Made by a program: the position numbers and the translations under genes
The notes under the pieces: generated by a model
Database searches by the model: none
Told to the model about the DNA's origin: nothing
Seen by the model: the letters and a program-made list of their open reading frames with translations, nothing else
Origin: Variovorax sp. CF313
GTDB taxonomy: Bacteria; Pseudomonadota; Gammaproteobacteria; Burkholderiales; Burkholderiaceae_C
Reading direction: 5' to 3'
DNA length: 64,000 nucleotides
NCBI RefSeq assembly: GCF_000282635.1
Contig: NZ_AKIW01000166.1
Coordinates: forward strand, 30,850 to 94,849
Shown: positions 44,437 through 53,467 of the stretch, piece after piece
How positions within the stretch are numbered: position 1 is the first letter of the stretch
Layout of the letters: each line of letters opens with the position of its first letter

Positions 44437-45192
44437 TCAGGCGGCCAGTTTCGCCCGCTCGGCCATCAATTCGGCCATATACGCCTCCATGTCTACTGCT
44501 TCCAGCCGGCCATGGTTGAGTTTCACGACCTTGTTGCATTCCTTGACGATCAACTCGGGTGAGTGTGAAGCCAGCACCAGAATGCCGGACTTCGAAACCA
44601 CGTCTCTCATCCGCTTTTCGGCTTTTTCAGTGAACTCCGCATCACCTACCGACAACCACTCGTCCATGAGCAAGATGTCGGCCTCGACACTGGTGGAGAT
44701 CGAGAACGCCAGTCGCATCATCATCCCGGTCGAATAGGTGCGCACCGGCATGTTTACGTACTCGCCCAGTCCGCTGAACTCGCAGATGTCGGGCGTGAGG
44801 CGGTCGATCTCATTCATGTTCATGCCCATCACGAGTCCGCGCAACATGATGTTTTCAACCCCCGTGGCATCCATCTCGATGCCGAGCGACGGGTCAATCA
44901 GGCTGGCAACCGAGCCTTGCCGCGCAAACTCGCCCGACGACGGTTCGTAGACCCCGGCCAGCGTGCGCAGCAAGGTCGACTTGCCTGCGCCGTTATGACC
45001 CACCAGGCCGAGCCGGTCACCGCTCTTGAGTTCGAGGTTGACGTCGCTGAGCGCTTGAACCACGGTCACGCCGGTTTCCTTGCCGAAGCGTCCGCCAGTC
45101 ACGGAGGCTGCAAGCGTCTTCTTGAGGGAGTTGGCGCCAGCGCCGTAGATCGGGAAGTTGACTGCGACGTTTTTGAGTGAAATGAATGCCAT
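44437..45192 (-). CDS. wzt: ABC transporter ATP-binding protein for polysaccharide export (Wzt/TagH family)
   Basis: A 251-aa nucleotide-binding subunit. The Walker A motif is GHNGAGKST, the signature is YSTGMMMRL (in place of LSGGQ, typical of polysaccharide and teichoic acid exporters), and the Walker B is ADILLMDEWL followed by GDAEF. SHSPELI supplies the switch His. It lacks the C-terminal carbohydrate-binding domain found in capping-dependent Wzt proteins (usually about 400 aa). It pairs with the permease gene 3 bases upstream and powers movement of the lipid-linked polymer to the periplasm. Confidence 0.92.
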   Translation of the reverse strand: MAFISLKNVAVNFPIYGAGANSLKKTLAASVTGGRFGKETGVTVVQALSDVNLELKSGDRLGLVGHNGAGKSTLLRTLAGVYEPSSGEFARQGSVASLIDPSLGIEMDATGVENIMLRGLVMGMNMNEIDRLTPDICEFSGLGEYVNMPVRTYSTGMMMRLAFSISTSVEADILLMDEWLSVGDAEFTEKAEKRMRDVVSKSGILVLASHSPELIVKECNKVVKLNHGRLEAVDMEAYMAELMAERAKLAA

Positions 45193-45195
45193 GGA

Positions 45196-45999
45196 TCAGA
45201 GCCAGTAGACGACGCGGCGGCGGTACTTCGAGAACAGAAGAATGGCCAGGGTCAGACACATCGCCGTCCAGACCAGGATGCCGATCCAGCTGTGGATGTG
45301 TGCAACGCCGCCCATCAGCGGGGTGCGCAGAAGGTCCAGCATTTGCGCGAACGGGTTCCACAGCACGTACTTGGCGCGTCCGGGAAGGCTCTCGGGCAGC
45401 CAGAAGACGGGCGTCAGAAACATCAGCATCTGCATCACGCTGGTGACGATCTGCGTGACGTCGCGATAGCGTGTGCAAATCAGGCCCAGCAGGAGGCCGA
45501 GGGCATGCGCATTGACGATCAGGATGGCAAAGGCTGGCAGGACAAGAAGCACTGACCATGACAGCGAAATGCCGGCCCAGATCGCCACCGGGATGTAGAG
45601 CACGATCTGATGGGCAAACTGGATCAGGTTGCGAGCCAAGCTGCGCCAGACGAACAGGCTGATCGGAAAGTAGCCCTGCTTGAGATAGTTGGACGACCCG
45701 ACGAAGGCATTGCAGGCATCCGAAACGATGCTGGAGAAGAACCCCCAGAAGATGATGCCGAGCGCCAGGTGCGGAAAGAACCTGGAAAGCTCGGTGCCGA
45801 ACAGCGAGCTGTACAGCGGACCCATGCCGCCGATCATCACGCCCATGCTCAAGGTGAGCCACATCGGGCCGAGCATCGAACGGCGATAGCGCAGAACGAT
45901 GTCGAACCAGGCGAGGGTCCACCAGATGTCGGTGCGGCGGGTGCCTTGCCACCAGTCAGATAAGGCGCTTCGATGTAGATTGGAATGGACTTGGCTCAT
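45196..45999 (-). CDS. wzm: ABC transporter permease for polysaccharide export (Wzm/ABC-2 type)
   Basis: A 267-aa permease with six hydrophobic spans. The cytosolic N-terminus (WWQGTRRTDIWWTLAWFDI) and RYRRSMLGPMWLTLSMGVMI are the standard opening of Wzm/KpsM proteins, followed by FPHLALGIIFWGFFSSIV and a final helix ending KYRRRVVYWL. The ATG at 45999 overlaps the manC stop by four bases (ATGA), so manC-wzm-wzt is one transcript. Together with Wzt it marks this locus as an ABC-transporter-dependent pathway, not Wzx/Wzy. Confidence 0.93.
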   Translation of the reverse strand: MSQVHSNLHRSALSDWWQGTRRTDIWWTLAWFDIVLRYRRSMLGPMWLTLSMGVMIGGMGPLYSSLFGTELSRFFPHLALGIIFWGFFSSIVSDACNAFVGSSNYLKQGYFPISLFVWRSLARNLIQFAHQIVLYIPVAIWAGISLSWSVLLVLPAFAILIVNAHALGLLLGLICTRYRDVTQIVTSVMQMLMFLTPVFWLPESLPGRAKYVLWNPFAQMLDLLRTPLMGGVAHIHSWIGILVWTAMCLTLAILLFSKYRRRVVYWL

Positions 46000-47414
46000 G
46001 TACGTCCGTAAGTGTCCGCAAGGCGGACGATGTCGTCTTCGCCCAGGTAGCCACCACACTGCACTTCGATGAGCACGAGCTCTTCGTCGCCGGTGTTGGT
46101 GAGGCGGTGTTTCTCTTTCAGGGGAATGTAGCGGTATTGGCCCGGCAAGGTCTGGTGCTCGACGTCTCCGATCTGCACGATGCCCTGGCCTTGTACCACT
46201 ACCCAATGCTCGGCGCGTTGGTGATGATATTGGAGCGACAGTGCTTCACCGGGCCGGACCGTGATTCGCTTGACCTTGTAGCCTTCTTCTTCCTTGAGCG
46301 AGGCGTACGTGCCCCACGGGCGGTGGACTACCGGCGGCAGGTGCACGGTATCGTGCTTGCGAGCCTTGAGCACGTCGACGACCTTCTTCACCTTCTGCGC
46401 GCTGTCCTTGTGCAGAACCAGCAGCGCATCGGGCGTGTCGACGATCACGAGGTCGTGCACGCCAATGGTGGCGACGACCTTCGGGCCATAGCTTTCGACC
46501 TGCACGTGCGTGCCTGTCGTGTCGAGGGCCACGACATCGTCGGGAAGGGTGTTGCCGCTGGCGTCAGGCGTCAGCGCGTTGGACACTGCGGGCCAGGAAC
46601 CCACGTCGCTCCAACTGAACTTGGCGGGCACCACATGGACATTCGATGCGTGCTCCAGTACCGCGTAGTCGATGCTGATGTCCGGTTGCAGGCCGAACGC
46701 ATGCAGATCGAAATTGACGGCTGCACCGGAGGTCTTGGCGGTTTCGAGCGCATGCCTTGCCGCTCTGATCACGTCGGGGGCGTGCTTCTCGAGTGCCGCG
46801 ATGATGGTGTCCGCGGTGAATGCGAACATGCCGCTGTTCCAGTAGTACCGACCTGTGGCAAGGTACTTCTGTGCCGTCTCGAGGTCGGGCTTCTCGACGA
46901 AGCGCTTGACCTCCTGGCTCTCGCGTGAAACGTGTTCTACCTCGATGTAGCCGAAGCCGGTGTCGGGGCTCGTCGGGCTCACGCCAAACACCACGAGATT
47001 GCCTTCCTCGGCGAGCCGGAAGGCTTCCGTTGCACTGGCTACGAAAGCGTGCACGTCCGGCACCAGGTGGTCTGCGGAAAGGACGAGCATCACGGTGTCG
47101 CCGCTGAACTGGCGCGCACATTGAAGCGCTGCCAGTGCGATGGCCGGTCCGGTGTTGCGCCCCTTGGGCTCAAGCAGGAAGGTTGTGTCCGGCGGGTCGC
47201 TCATCTGCCCGAGCACATCCTTCGTGAGGAACAGATGGTCCTTGTTGGTCACGATCATCAGATCACCGGTCCCGCAAGCCTGCCCACGTTCGACGGCTTG
47301 TTGAAGCAGCGTGGAATCACCGATCTTCATGAATGGCTTGGGGAAAGCCTGACGCGAAGCAGGCCAGAGCCTGGATCCGGCGCCTCCCGAGAGCACCACT
47401 GAGAGTAGTCTCAT
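45996..47414 (-). CDS. manC: Mannose-1-phosphate guanylyltransferase / mannose-6-phosphate isomerase
   Basis: A 472-aa bifunctional enzyme. The N-terminal transferase domain has the pyrophosphorylase loop VLSGGAGSRLWPASRQAFPKPF, LEPKGRNTGPAIALAA and RFVEKPD. The C-terminal cupin domain (from about residue 350) has HRPWGTYASL, GEALSLQYHHQRAEHWVVV and EKHRLTN, carrying the metal-binding His residues of type II phosphomannose isomerase. It makes GDP-mannose, feeding gmd-rmd. AAAGGAAAACA precedes the ATG. No phosphomannomutase gene (manB) is in the window; it must be elsewhere. Confidence 0.96.
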   Translation of the reverse strand: MRLLSVVLSGGAGSRLWPASRQAFPKPFMKIGDSTLLQQAVERGQACGTGDLMIVTNKDHLFLTKDVLGQMSDPPDTTFLLEPKGRNTGPAIALAALQCARQFSGDTVMLVLSADHLVPDVHAFVASATEAFRLAEEGNLVVFGVSPTSPDTGFGYIEVEHVSRESQEVKRFVEKPDLETAQKYLATGRYYWNSGMFAFTADTIIAALEKHAPDVIRAARHALETAKTSGAAVNFDLHAFGLQPDISIDYAVLEHASNVHVVPAKFSWSDVGSWPAVSNALTPDASGNTLPDDVVALDTTGTHVQVESYGPKVVATIGVHDLVIVDTPDALLVLHKDSAQKVKKVVDVLKARKHDTVHLPPVVHRPWGTYASLKEEEGYKVKRITVRPGEALSLQYHHQRAEHWVVVQGQGIVQIGDVEHQTLPGQYRYIPLKEKHRLTNTGDEELVLIEVQCGGYLGEDDIVRLADTYGRT

Positions 47415-47500
47415 TGTTTTCCTTTAGCTTTTGAACCGATCAATTTTACGGGCAGCCCTCTGACTGCCGGCGCGAGGGGGAGAAACGCTGTCGCCGTCCA

Positions 47501-47526
47501 TTGTTGCGGCTCGTTGCGAAGATAAT
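47501..47526 (+). promoter_or_regulatory. Candidate promoter for the glycosyltransferase pair at 47631
   Basis: TTGTTG (47501) and GATAAT (47521-47526) stand 14 bases apart, closer than usual, in the 216-bp divergent region before the 47631 gene. On the opposite strand TAAAAT near 47451 could serve manC. Both are moderate matches. Confidence 0.3.
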
Positions 47527-47630
47527 CCCCTCCCGCAAGACCGGCGATGCCATGTTCCGGCATTGCCCTGTCTATTTCAGGTATTCCTCGACAAGCTCTG
47601 CCTCATCCGCCTCGCGGATGCGCAATCTCT

Positions 47631-49493
47631 ATGAAATCTGTCTATCGATTCATCCTCGGCCTGGCCGGACTTTGGCAAGGCCCCGGGCTGATGGGGCGCG
47701 TGCAGCGGGCGTGGCGAATGTTCAGGAAATCGGGCTGGCCCGGCATCCGCTGGGAGCTGGGCCGGCGCTTCGGCGGCTACAACAACTATTCGTCCTGGGT
47801 GCGCCGCTACGATACGCTGACGCCCGAGCTGCGCGACCGCATCGCCCAGCGCGTGGCTGCCATGAACGACCGGCCCCTGATCTCAATCGTCATGCCCACC
47901 TACAACCCGAACCCCGGCTGGCTGCGCGAGGCCATCGAATCGGTGCGGGCGCAGATCTACCCGAACTGGGAGCTCTGCATCGCTGACGACGCCTCTCCCT
48001 CGGCGGAGGTGCGCCAGATCCTCAAGACGTACAGCGAGAGCGACCCTCGAATCAAGGTCTTCTTCCGCCCCGAGAACGGCCACATTTCGGCCGCTTCCAA
48101 CAGTGCGCTGGAACTGGTCTCGGCCCCTTGGGTCGCGCTGATGGACCACGACGACCTGCTGCCCGCGCATGCGCTCTTCTGGGTGGCAGATTGCATCGTG
48201 GCCCATCCCGATGTGAAGCTGATCTATTCCGACGAGGACAAGGTCGACGAGGGCGGCCACCGGTTCGGCCCGTACTTCAAGTGCGACTGGAACGTCGATC
48301 TCTTCCGCTCGCAAAACATGTTCAGCCACCTCGGCGTGCTCTCGACCGAGCTCATGCGCTCGGTCGGCGGTTTCCGCGTCGGCATGGAAGGCTCGCAGGA
48401 CTGGGACCTCGTGCTGCGCTGCATGGAGCGCGTCGAGCCCGGGCAGATCCGCCACATTCCGCGCGTGCTGTACCACTGGCGCGTGCACAGCGAGAGCACG
48501 GCCCGTTCGATGAGCGCCAAGCCCTATGCGGCCATCGCGGGCGAGCGCGCGCTGAACGAGCACTTCGTGCGCACCGGTGTGCGCGCCACGGCCGAACACC
48601 TCGACTTCGGCTATCGGGTGCATTACGCCTTGCCCGATGTCTTACCCTTGGTTTCGGTAATCATCCCCACGCGCAATGCCCTGAAACTGACGCGCCAGTG
48701 CGTGGAGTCGATCCTCGCGAAGACCAGTTATTCGAACTACGAGATCATCATCGTCGACAACGGCTCCGACGATCCGGACACGCTGGCCTGGTTCAAGCGC
48801 ATCGCTTCGGAAAAGCCGAATGTCCGCGTGCTGCGCGACGACCGCGACTTCAACTATTCGGCGCTCAACAACGGTGCGATCCCCGTAGCGAACGGCGAGA
48901 TCCTCGCGCTGGTGAACAACGACATCGAGGTCATCACGCCCGACTGGCTGAGCGAGATGGTTTGCCTGGCCGTTCAGCCGGGTGTGGGGGCGGTGGGGGC
49001 CCGGCTCTGGTATCCGAACAAGACATTGCAGCACGCAGGCGTGATCCTCGGCATCGGCGGCATTGCGGCGCATGCGCATCGGGGCATGCCGGTCGGGCGT
49101 GAGGGTTATGGCGGCCGCGCCGCACTGATTCAATCGTTCTCCGCTGTCACGGCGGCCTGCCTCGTGATTCAGAAACGGCACTACCTCGCCGTGGGCGGCC
49201 TCGATGAAGTGCATCTGAAGGAGTCCTTCAACGACATCGACTTCTGCCTGCGCCTGCGCGAAGCGGGCCTGCGCAATGTCTGGACGCCGTATGCGGAACT
49301 GTTCCATTACGAGTCCGCGACCCGTTCGAAGAACATGTCCCCGAAGAGGCAGGCCCAGTTCCAGGAAGAGTCCGCCTACATGCACCAGCGCTGGGGCGAT
49401 CTCATCCAGAACGACCCCGCCTACAGCCCCAACCTCATGCTGGCCCGTGAGGACTTCAGCTACGCCTGGCCGCCCCGCCTGCCCCCGGTCTGA
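47631..49493 (+). CDS. Glycosyltransferase with two tandem GT2 domains
   Basis: A 620-aa protein. The first GT2 domain (about residues 85-330) has LISIVMPTYNPNPGWLREAI, ADDASPS and the acidic site M171-DHDD. The second (about 360-620) has LVSVIIPTRNALKLTRQCVE, VDNGSDD, RDFNYSALNN and N429-N430-D431-I-E-V, then FNDIDFCLRLREAG. Both domains keep the acidic residues for the nucleotide-sugar metal, so two transfers are possible, as in O-antigen polymerising GT2 pairs. The second domain is clearly related to the GT2 domain of the 1350-aa protein. The ATG at 47631 gives the family N-terminus; upstream codons look non-coding. The stop overlaps the next gene. Confidence 0.88.
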   Translation: MKSVYRFILGLAGLWQGPGLMGRVQRAWRMFRKSGWPGIRWELGRRFGGYNNYSSWVRRYDTLTPELRDRIAQRVAAMNDRPLISIVMPTYNPNPGWLREAIESVRAQIYPNWELCIADDASPSAEVRQILKTYSESDPRIKVFFRPENGHISAASNSALELVSAPWVALMDHDDLLPAHALFWVADCIVAHPDVKLIYSDEDKVDEGGHRFGPYFKCDWNVDLFRSQNMFSHLGVLSTELMRSVGGFRVGMEGSQDWDLVLRCMERVEPGQIRHIPRVLYHWRVHSESTARSMSAKPYAAIAGERALNEHFVRTGVRATAEHLDFGYRVHYALPDVLPLVSVIIPTRNALKLTRQCVESILAKTSYSNYEIIIVDNGSDDPDTLAWFKRIASEKPNVRVLRDDRDFNYSALNNGAIPVANGEILALVNNDIEVITPDWLSEMVCLAVQPGVGAVGARLWYPNKTLQHAGVILGIGGIAAHAHRGMPVGREGYGGRAALIQSFSAVTAACLVIQKRHYLAVGGLDEVHLKESFNDIDFCLRLREAGLRNVWTPYAELFHYESATRSKNMSPKRQAQFQEESAYMHQRWGDLIQNDPAYSPNLMLAREDFSYAWPPRLPPV

Positions 49494-50476
49494 TGGCTCT
49501 CGACGTCTCCGTCGCGCTCTGCACCCGCAACGGCGCGCGCTATCTCCCCGAGCAGATCCGCAGCATCTGCACGCAGGCGCCGTTGCCGCGGGAGATCGTG
49601 CTGTCCGATGACGGTTCGACCGACGACACCCTGGCCGTCGTGCGCGACACCCTTGCGCAGTGCGGCGTGGCCGATCGGATCGAATTGCGCGTGTTCAGCA
49701 ACACGCCGCCGCTGGGCGTCACGCGCAATTTCGAGCAGGCCGTGCGCGCCTGCAGCCATGACCTCATTGCCTTGTGCGACCAGGACGATGCCTGGCATCC
49801 TGGCCGGCTCGCGCGCATGGTGGCGCAGTTCGAGGCGCGTCCCGACCTGCTGCTGCTCCACACCGATGCGCGCCTGGTCGATGCCCAACTCGAACCCCTG
49901 GGCTCCACACTCTTCCACGCGCTGGAAGTGCAGCCCGCGGAACTGTCGGCCATCGCGCATGGCGAGGCCTTCGGCGTGCTGCTGCGGCGCAATCTCGTGA
50001 CCGGCGCCACCACGATGTTCCGCAAGACCCTGCTCGACACGGCGTTGCCGTTCGCGCCCGAATGGGTGCACGACGAGTGGCTGGCCGCCGTGGCCGCGGC
50101 CATCGGCCGCATGGACGTGCTGCCCGAACCGACCATCGACTACCGCCAGCACGCCAGCAACCAGATCGGCGCGCGGCGGCTCACCTTGTCCGAGAAGATC
50201 GCCAAGGCATTTGTCGAGCGTGGCGACAAGCACGTGGCGCGTCTGCGCCGGGCCGAGGCGCTGCTGCGGCGCCTGCAGCAGCTCGGCACCAGGGTGCCAG
50301 CCCGTTACCTGGAGGCACAGCGCGACAAGGTTGCGCACCAGCGGTTCAGGGCCGAACTTCCGTCAGCGCGGCCGCTGCGCCTTTTGCCGATCCTGATCGA
50401 GGCGGCGCGCGGGCGCTATGCGCGCTTTGGCCGCGGTGGGCACGCCATCGTGCAGGACTTGTTCGAACGCGGCTGA
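49493..50476 (+). CDS. GT2 family glycosyltransferase
   Basis: A 327-aa single-domain GT-A enzyme. SVALCTRNGARYLPEQIRSI opens the fold, LSDDGSTDDT binds the uridine or dTDP part, and ALCDQDDAWHPGRL holds the metal-binding DQDD. WVHDEWLAAVAAA carries the likely catalytic base. This layout is common among rhamnosyltransferases (RfbN/WbbL-like), consistent with rfbBDAC nearby, though the donor is not shown. The ATG sits in the stop overlap of the upstream gene (coupled translation). It ends one base before the convergent GT2 gene. Confidence 0.88.
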   Translation: MALDVSVALCTRNGARYLPEQIRSICTQAPLPREIVLSDDGSTDDTLAVVRDTLAQCGVADRIELRVFSNTPPLGVTRNFEQAVRACSHDLIALCDQDDAWHPGRLARMVAQFEARPDLLLLHTDARLVDAQLEPLGSTLFHALEVQPAELSAIAHGEAFGVLLRRNLVTGATTMFRKTLLDTALPFAPEWVHDEWLAAVAAAIGRMDVLPEPTIDYRQHASNQIGARRLTLSEKIAKAFVERGDKHVARLRRAEALLRRLQQLGTRVPARYLEAQRDKVAHQRFRAELPSARPLRLLPILIEAARGRYARFGRGGHAIVQDLFERG

Positions 50477-50477
50477 C

Positions 50478-51224
50478 TCAACCGCGAAGCCGCCAGTACC
50501 GCCAGAACGCCCCCGACAGCCACACCTTCAGCAGGCTGGTCACGTGCCAGTACAGGTATTTCTTGCTCCGGTGGCTTTCGCGTTGTGCGTCGTGTCGCGC
50601 CACCAGGTCCTCGCCCACCTGCAGCTTCCAGCCAGCGAGCCGGGTGCGTGCGCAGATGTCGAAGTCTTCCCCGTACATGAAGAAGCGCTCGTCGAAGCCT
50701 CCGACTTCCCGGTACGCCTCGCTGCGAAACAGCATGAACAGCCCGGGGATCCACGCCGGCACGCTGGGCCGCACGTAACCGGGCTTTTTGCGCCCGACGA
50801 TCTCGAAGGGGGTGAGCAAGGCCCGGTGCGGCTCCGGTGTGTTCTTTCCCGGCTCCAGGATGCGCGGCGTCAGCAACCCGGTGTCAGCCGCGGCTTGCGC
50901 CAGCAGCGGCGTCAGCACGTCGCTGTCGAAGCGGATGTCCGGGTTCAGCACCAGGAACCACGGCGTGCCGCAGCGCTCGAAGGCCTGGTTGTGATTGGCG
51001 CCGAACCCCTTGGGGCCCGCGTTCCCGATCCGCTCCACCTCGAAGCCCCAGTTGCGGCCGGCGAGCACATCGGGCTCGGGAATGTTCAATGTGAGCACGA
51101 CCTTGGCAATGACGGCCCGGCTGTGCCGGTCCAACTGCTCGAGCAGCGGCAGCACCAGCGGGAGCTGGCCGTGGCTCACGATTGAAATGGTGATCGGGGG
51201 GCGGGAGGGGGGAGGCGTGGGCAT
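50478..51224 (-). CDS. GT2 family glycosyltransferase (rhamnosyltransferase-like)
   Basis: A 248-aa GT-A enzyme read on the minus strand. ITISIVSHGQLPLVLPLLEQL opens the fold; NAGPKGFGANHNQAFE and FLVLNPDIRF (D-x-D-like NPDIR) are the usual marks of the WbbL-type rhamnosyltransferases. GGFDERFFMYGEDFDICART holds the conserved ED-D catalytic region. Short C-terminal helices follow. It is divergent from the 51270 gene over 45 bp. In WbbL systems this enzyme puts the first rhamnose onto the GlcNAc placed by WecA, which fits with the next gene. Confidence 0.87.
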   Translation of the reverse strand: MPTPPPSRPPITISIVSHGQLPLVLPLLEQLDRHSRAVIAKVVLTLNIPEPDVLAGRNWGFEVERIGNAGPKGFGANHNQAFERCGTPWFLVLNPDIRFDSDVLTPLLAQAAADTGLLTPRILEPGKNTPEPHRALLTPFEIVGRKKPGYVRPSVPAWIPGLFMLFRSEAYREVGGFDERFFMYGEDFDICARTRLAGWKLQVGEDLVARHDAQRESHRSKKYLYWHVTSLLKVWLSGAFWRYWRLRG

Positions 51225-51269
51225 GGTCTAATTTCGCTCGGGAATTCTAGGGTTCCCCAACCCCCACAC

Positions 51270-52367
51270 ATGATTGCTCTGATCGTCATCAGTTTCTTCG
51301 TCGCCGCTTTCGCGGTCCAGCTGTTCATGCGCCGCGCGCGCAGGCATGCCCGCCTCTATGGCGCCGACATGCCTCAGCGCTTTCACAAAGGCCATGTGCC
51401 GCGCCTGGGCGGTGCGGGCATCCTGCTGGGCATGGGCGTGGCATGGCTGGCGGCCGGCGTCACCGGCACCGATCCGTTCAACGTGTCGTGGCCCGTCAAG
51501 ACCTCGATGCTCACGCTGCTGTGCATCTTGCCGGCGGTGCTGGGCGGCATCGTCGAAGACGTCACCCAGAACGTCAAGGTGCGCTACCGGCTGGGGCTCA
51601 CCATCGGCTCGGCGCTGCTCGTGTGCTGGGTGCTGGGGCTGGGCGTGGCGCGCACCGGCTCCGAAACGGTCGACGGCTGGCTGGCGATGATTCCCTTTGC
51701 CACCGTGCTGTTCGCGGCCCTGGCCATCGGCGGCCTGCCGCATGCCTTCAATATCATCGACGGCTACAACGGCTTGGCGGGCACGGTCGCCGTGCTGGTG
51801 TGCCTGGCAATTTCCCACGTGGCGCTGCAGGTCGGCGACCGGCAGCTGGCGGCCATGGTGATCTGCCTGGTGGGAGCCACCTTCGGCTTCCTGGTGTGGA
51901 ACTACCCGCGCGGCAAGATCTTCGCCGGCGACGGCGGCGCCTACGTCTGGGGCATGGTGATCGCCGTGGCCTGCGTGACGCTGGTGCAGCGCCACCGCGT
52001 GGTGTCGCCCTGGTTCCCGATGCTGCTGCTGATCTACCCGGTGTGGGAGACGCTGTTCTCCATCTACCGCAAGCTGGCCCGCGGGCAGTCGCCCGGCACG
52101 GCCGATGCACTGCATTTCCACCAGCTGATCTTCCGCCGCATCGTGCGCGTGGCCTTCGCGGACGACGAAGCACGGCAACTGCTCGCGCGCAACAACCGCA
52201 CCTCGCCGTACCTCTGGATGTTTGCTGCGCTGTCGGTGGTACCGGCCGTGCTGTTCTGGAACAACACCATCGTGCTGATGTTCTTCTGCCTGCTGTTTGT
52301 CACGACCTATGTGGGCGCGTACCTGATGATCGTGCGTTTCAAGGTGCCGCGCTGGCTGCGCCCGTGA
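51270..52367 (+). CDS. Polyprenyl-phosphate sugar-1-phosphate transferase (WecA/MraY family)
   Basis: A 365-aa membrane protein with about ten spans. RFHKGHVPRLGGAGILLGM is the N-terminal loop of the family. HAFNIIDGYNGLAG matches the NxxDGxxGL motif, IFAGDGGAYVWG has the metal Asp, and ADALHFHQLIFRR has the HxHL-like loop of WecA-type enzymes. The family moves GlcNAc-1-P or a related sugar phosphate onto undecaprenyl phosphate. It likely starts the chain that the other enzymes extend and that Wzm/Wzt exports. Homologues with GalNAc or FucNAc specificity also exist, so the exact sugar is open. Confidence 0.9.
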   Translation: MIALIVISFFVAAFAVQLFMRRARRHARLYGADMPQRFHKGHVPRLGGAGILLGMGVAWLAAGVTGTDPFNVSWPVKTSMLTLLCILPAVLGGIVEDVTQNVKVRYRLGLTIGSALLVCWVLGLGVARTGSETVDGWLAMIPFATVLFAALAIGGLPHAFNIIDGYNGLAGTVAVLVCLAISHVALQVGDRQLAAMVICLVGATFGFLVWNYPRGKIFAGDGGAYVWGMVIAVACVTLVQRHRVVSPWFPMLLLIYPVWETLFSIYRKLARGQSPGTADALHFHQLIFRRIVRVAFADDEARQLLARNNRTSPYLWMFAALSVVPAVLFWNNTIVLMFFCLLFVTTYVGAYLMIVRFKVPRWLRP

Positions 52368-52375
52368 ACCGGCAC

Positions 52376-52470
52376 ACCCCCAGGCTTCGCGCACTTCGTG
52401 TCGTTGCGCCAACCCCCTTGCAGGGGGGCGACACCGGTGCCCCGGCGAAGCCGGTTCCACGGTGTTCCCG
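52376..52470 (+). repeat. Comamonadaceae-type intergenic hairpin repeat, copy 2
   Basis: The longest of three related copies, lying just after the WecA-like gene and before argB. It contains ACCCCCAGGCTTCGCGCACT, GTGTCG, a C5/G6 hairpin (CCCCCTTGCAGGGGGG), then the loop-stem CCCCGGCGAAGCCGG and TTCCACGGTGTTCCC. Copies 1 (16369, minus) and 3 (63915, plus) share most of these blocks. Two consecutive stems could stop transcription from the glycan locus or protect its 3' end. Confidence 0.8.
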
Positions 52471-52554
52471 CGCAGTCAGTCGGCCGTCACCGCGATTGCG
52501 CGAGAATTTGAGCCTCACCTGATCGTCCACTGTTGCTTTGGAGCCTGACCGCCC

Positions 52555-53448
52555 ATGACCGACCCCGTCCTCAACATCCCCCCCCGCGACAAGGCCGAGA
52601 TCCTGGCCCAGGCGCTGCCGTACATCCGCAAGTTCCACGGCAAGACCATCGTCATCAAGTACGGTGGCAATGCCATGACCGATCCGGCGCTGCAGGCCGA
52701 CTTCGCGGAAGACGTGGTGCTGCTGAAGCTGGTCGGCATGAACCCGGTGGTGGTGCACGGCGGCGGCCCGCAGATCGAGGCGGCACTCAACAAGCTCGGC
52801 AAGAAGGGCAGCTTCATCCAGGGCATGCGCGTGACCGACGCCGAGACCATGGAGGTCGTCGAATGGGTGCTGGCCGGCGAGGTGCAGCAGGACATCGTGG
52901 GCCTGATCAACCAGGCTGGCGGCAAGGCCGTGGGCCTGACCGGGCGCGACGGCGGCCTGATTCGCGCGCAGAAGCTCAAGCTGGCCGACCGCACCGACCC
53001 GAACCTGCACCATGACGTAGGGCAGGTCGGCGACATCGTCTCCATCGACCCCAGCGTGGTCAAGGCGCTGCAGGACGACGCCTTCATCCCCGTCGTGAGC
53101 CCGATCGGCTTCGGCGAGGAGAACGAGAGCTACAACATCAACGCCGACGTCGTCGCCGGCAAGCTCGCCACCGTGCTCAAGGCCGAGAAGCTCATGCTGC
53201 TGACCAACACGCCCGGCGTGCTCGACAAGGACGGCAAGCTGCTCACCAACCTGAGCGCGCGAGAAATCGACGACCTGTTCGCCGACGGCACGATCTCGGG
53301 CGGCATGCTGCCCAAGATCGAAGGCGCGCTCGATGCGGCCAAGAGCGGCGTGAACGCGGTGCACATCATCGACGGCCGGGTGCCGCACGCGATGCTGCTG
53401 GAGATCCTGACCGACCAGGCTTACGGGACGATGATTCGGGCGCGCTGA
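52555..53448 (+). CDS. argB: Acetylglutamate kinase
   Basis: A 297-aa amino-acid kinase family enzyme, second step of arginine synthesis (phosphorylates N-acetylglutamate). KTIVIKYGGNAM and VVHGGGPQIEAAL form the ATP/substrate sites, RVTDAETMEVVEWVL binds the substrate, and SYNINADVVAGKLA, LMLLTNTPGVLD and GGMLPKIEGALDA follow. The long N-terminal helix indicates the hexameric arginine-sensitive form. The ATG at 52555 follows GGAG about 13 bases upstream. It stands alone, as common in this group; a TetR gene of the slmA type lies about 1.2 kb downstream on the same strand. Confidence 0.97.
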   Translation: MTDPVLNIPPRDKAEILAQALPYIRKFHGKTIVIKYGGNAMTDPALQADFAEDVVLLKLVGMNPVVVHGGGPQIEAALNKLGKKGSFIQGMRVTDAETMEVVEWVLAGEVQQDIVGLINQAGGKAVGLTGRDGGLIRAQKLKLADRTDPNLHHDVGQVGDIVSIDPSVVKALQDDAFIPVVSPIGFGEENESYNINADVVAGKLATVLKAEKLMLLTNTPGVLDKDGKLLTNLSAREIDDLFADGTISGGMLPKIEGALDAAKSGVNAVHIIDGRVPHAMLLEILTDQAYGTMIRAR

Positions 53449-53467
53449 AAGTCAATTGCGAGACGTG

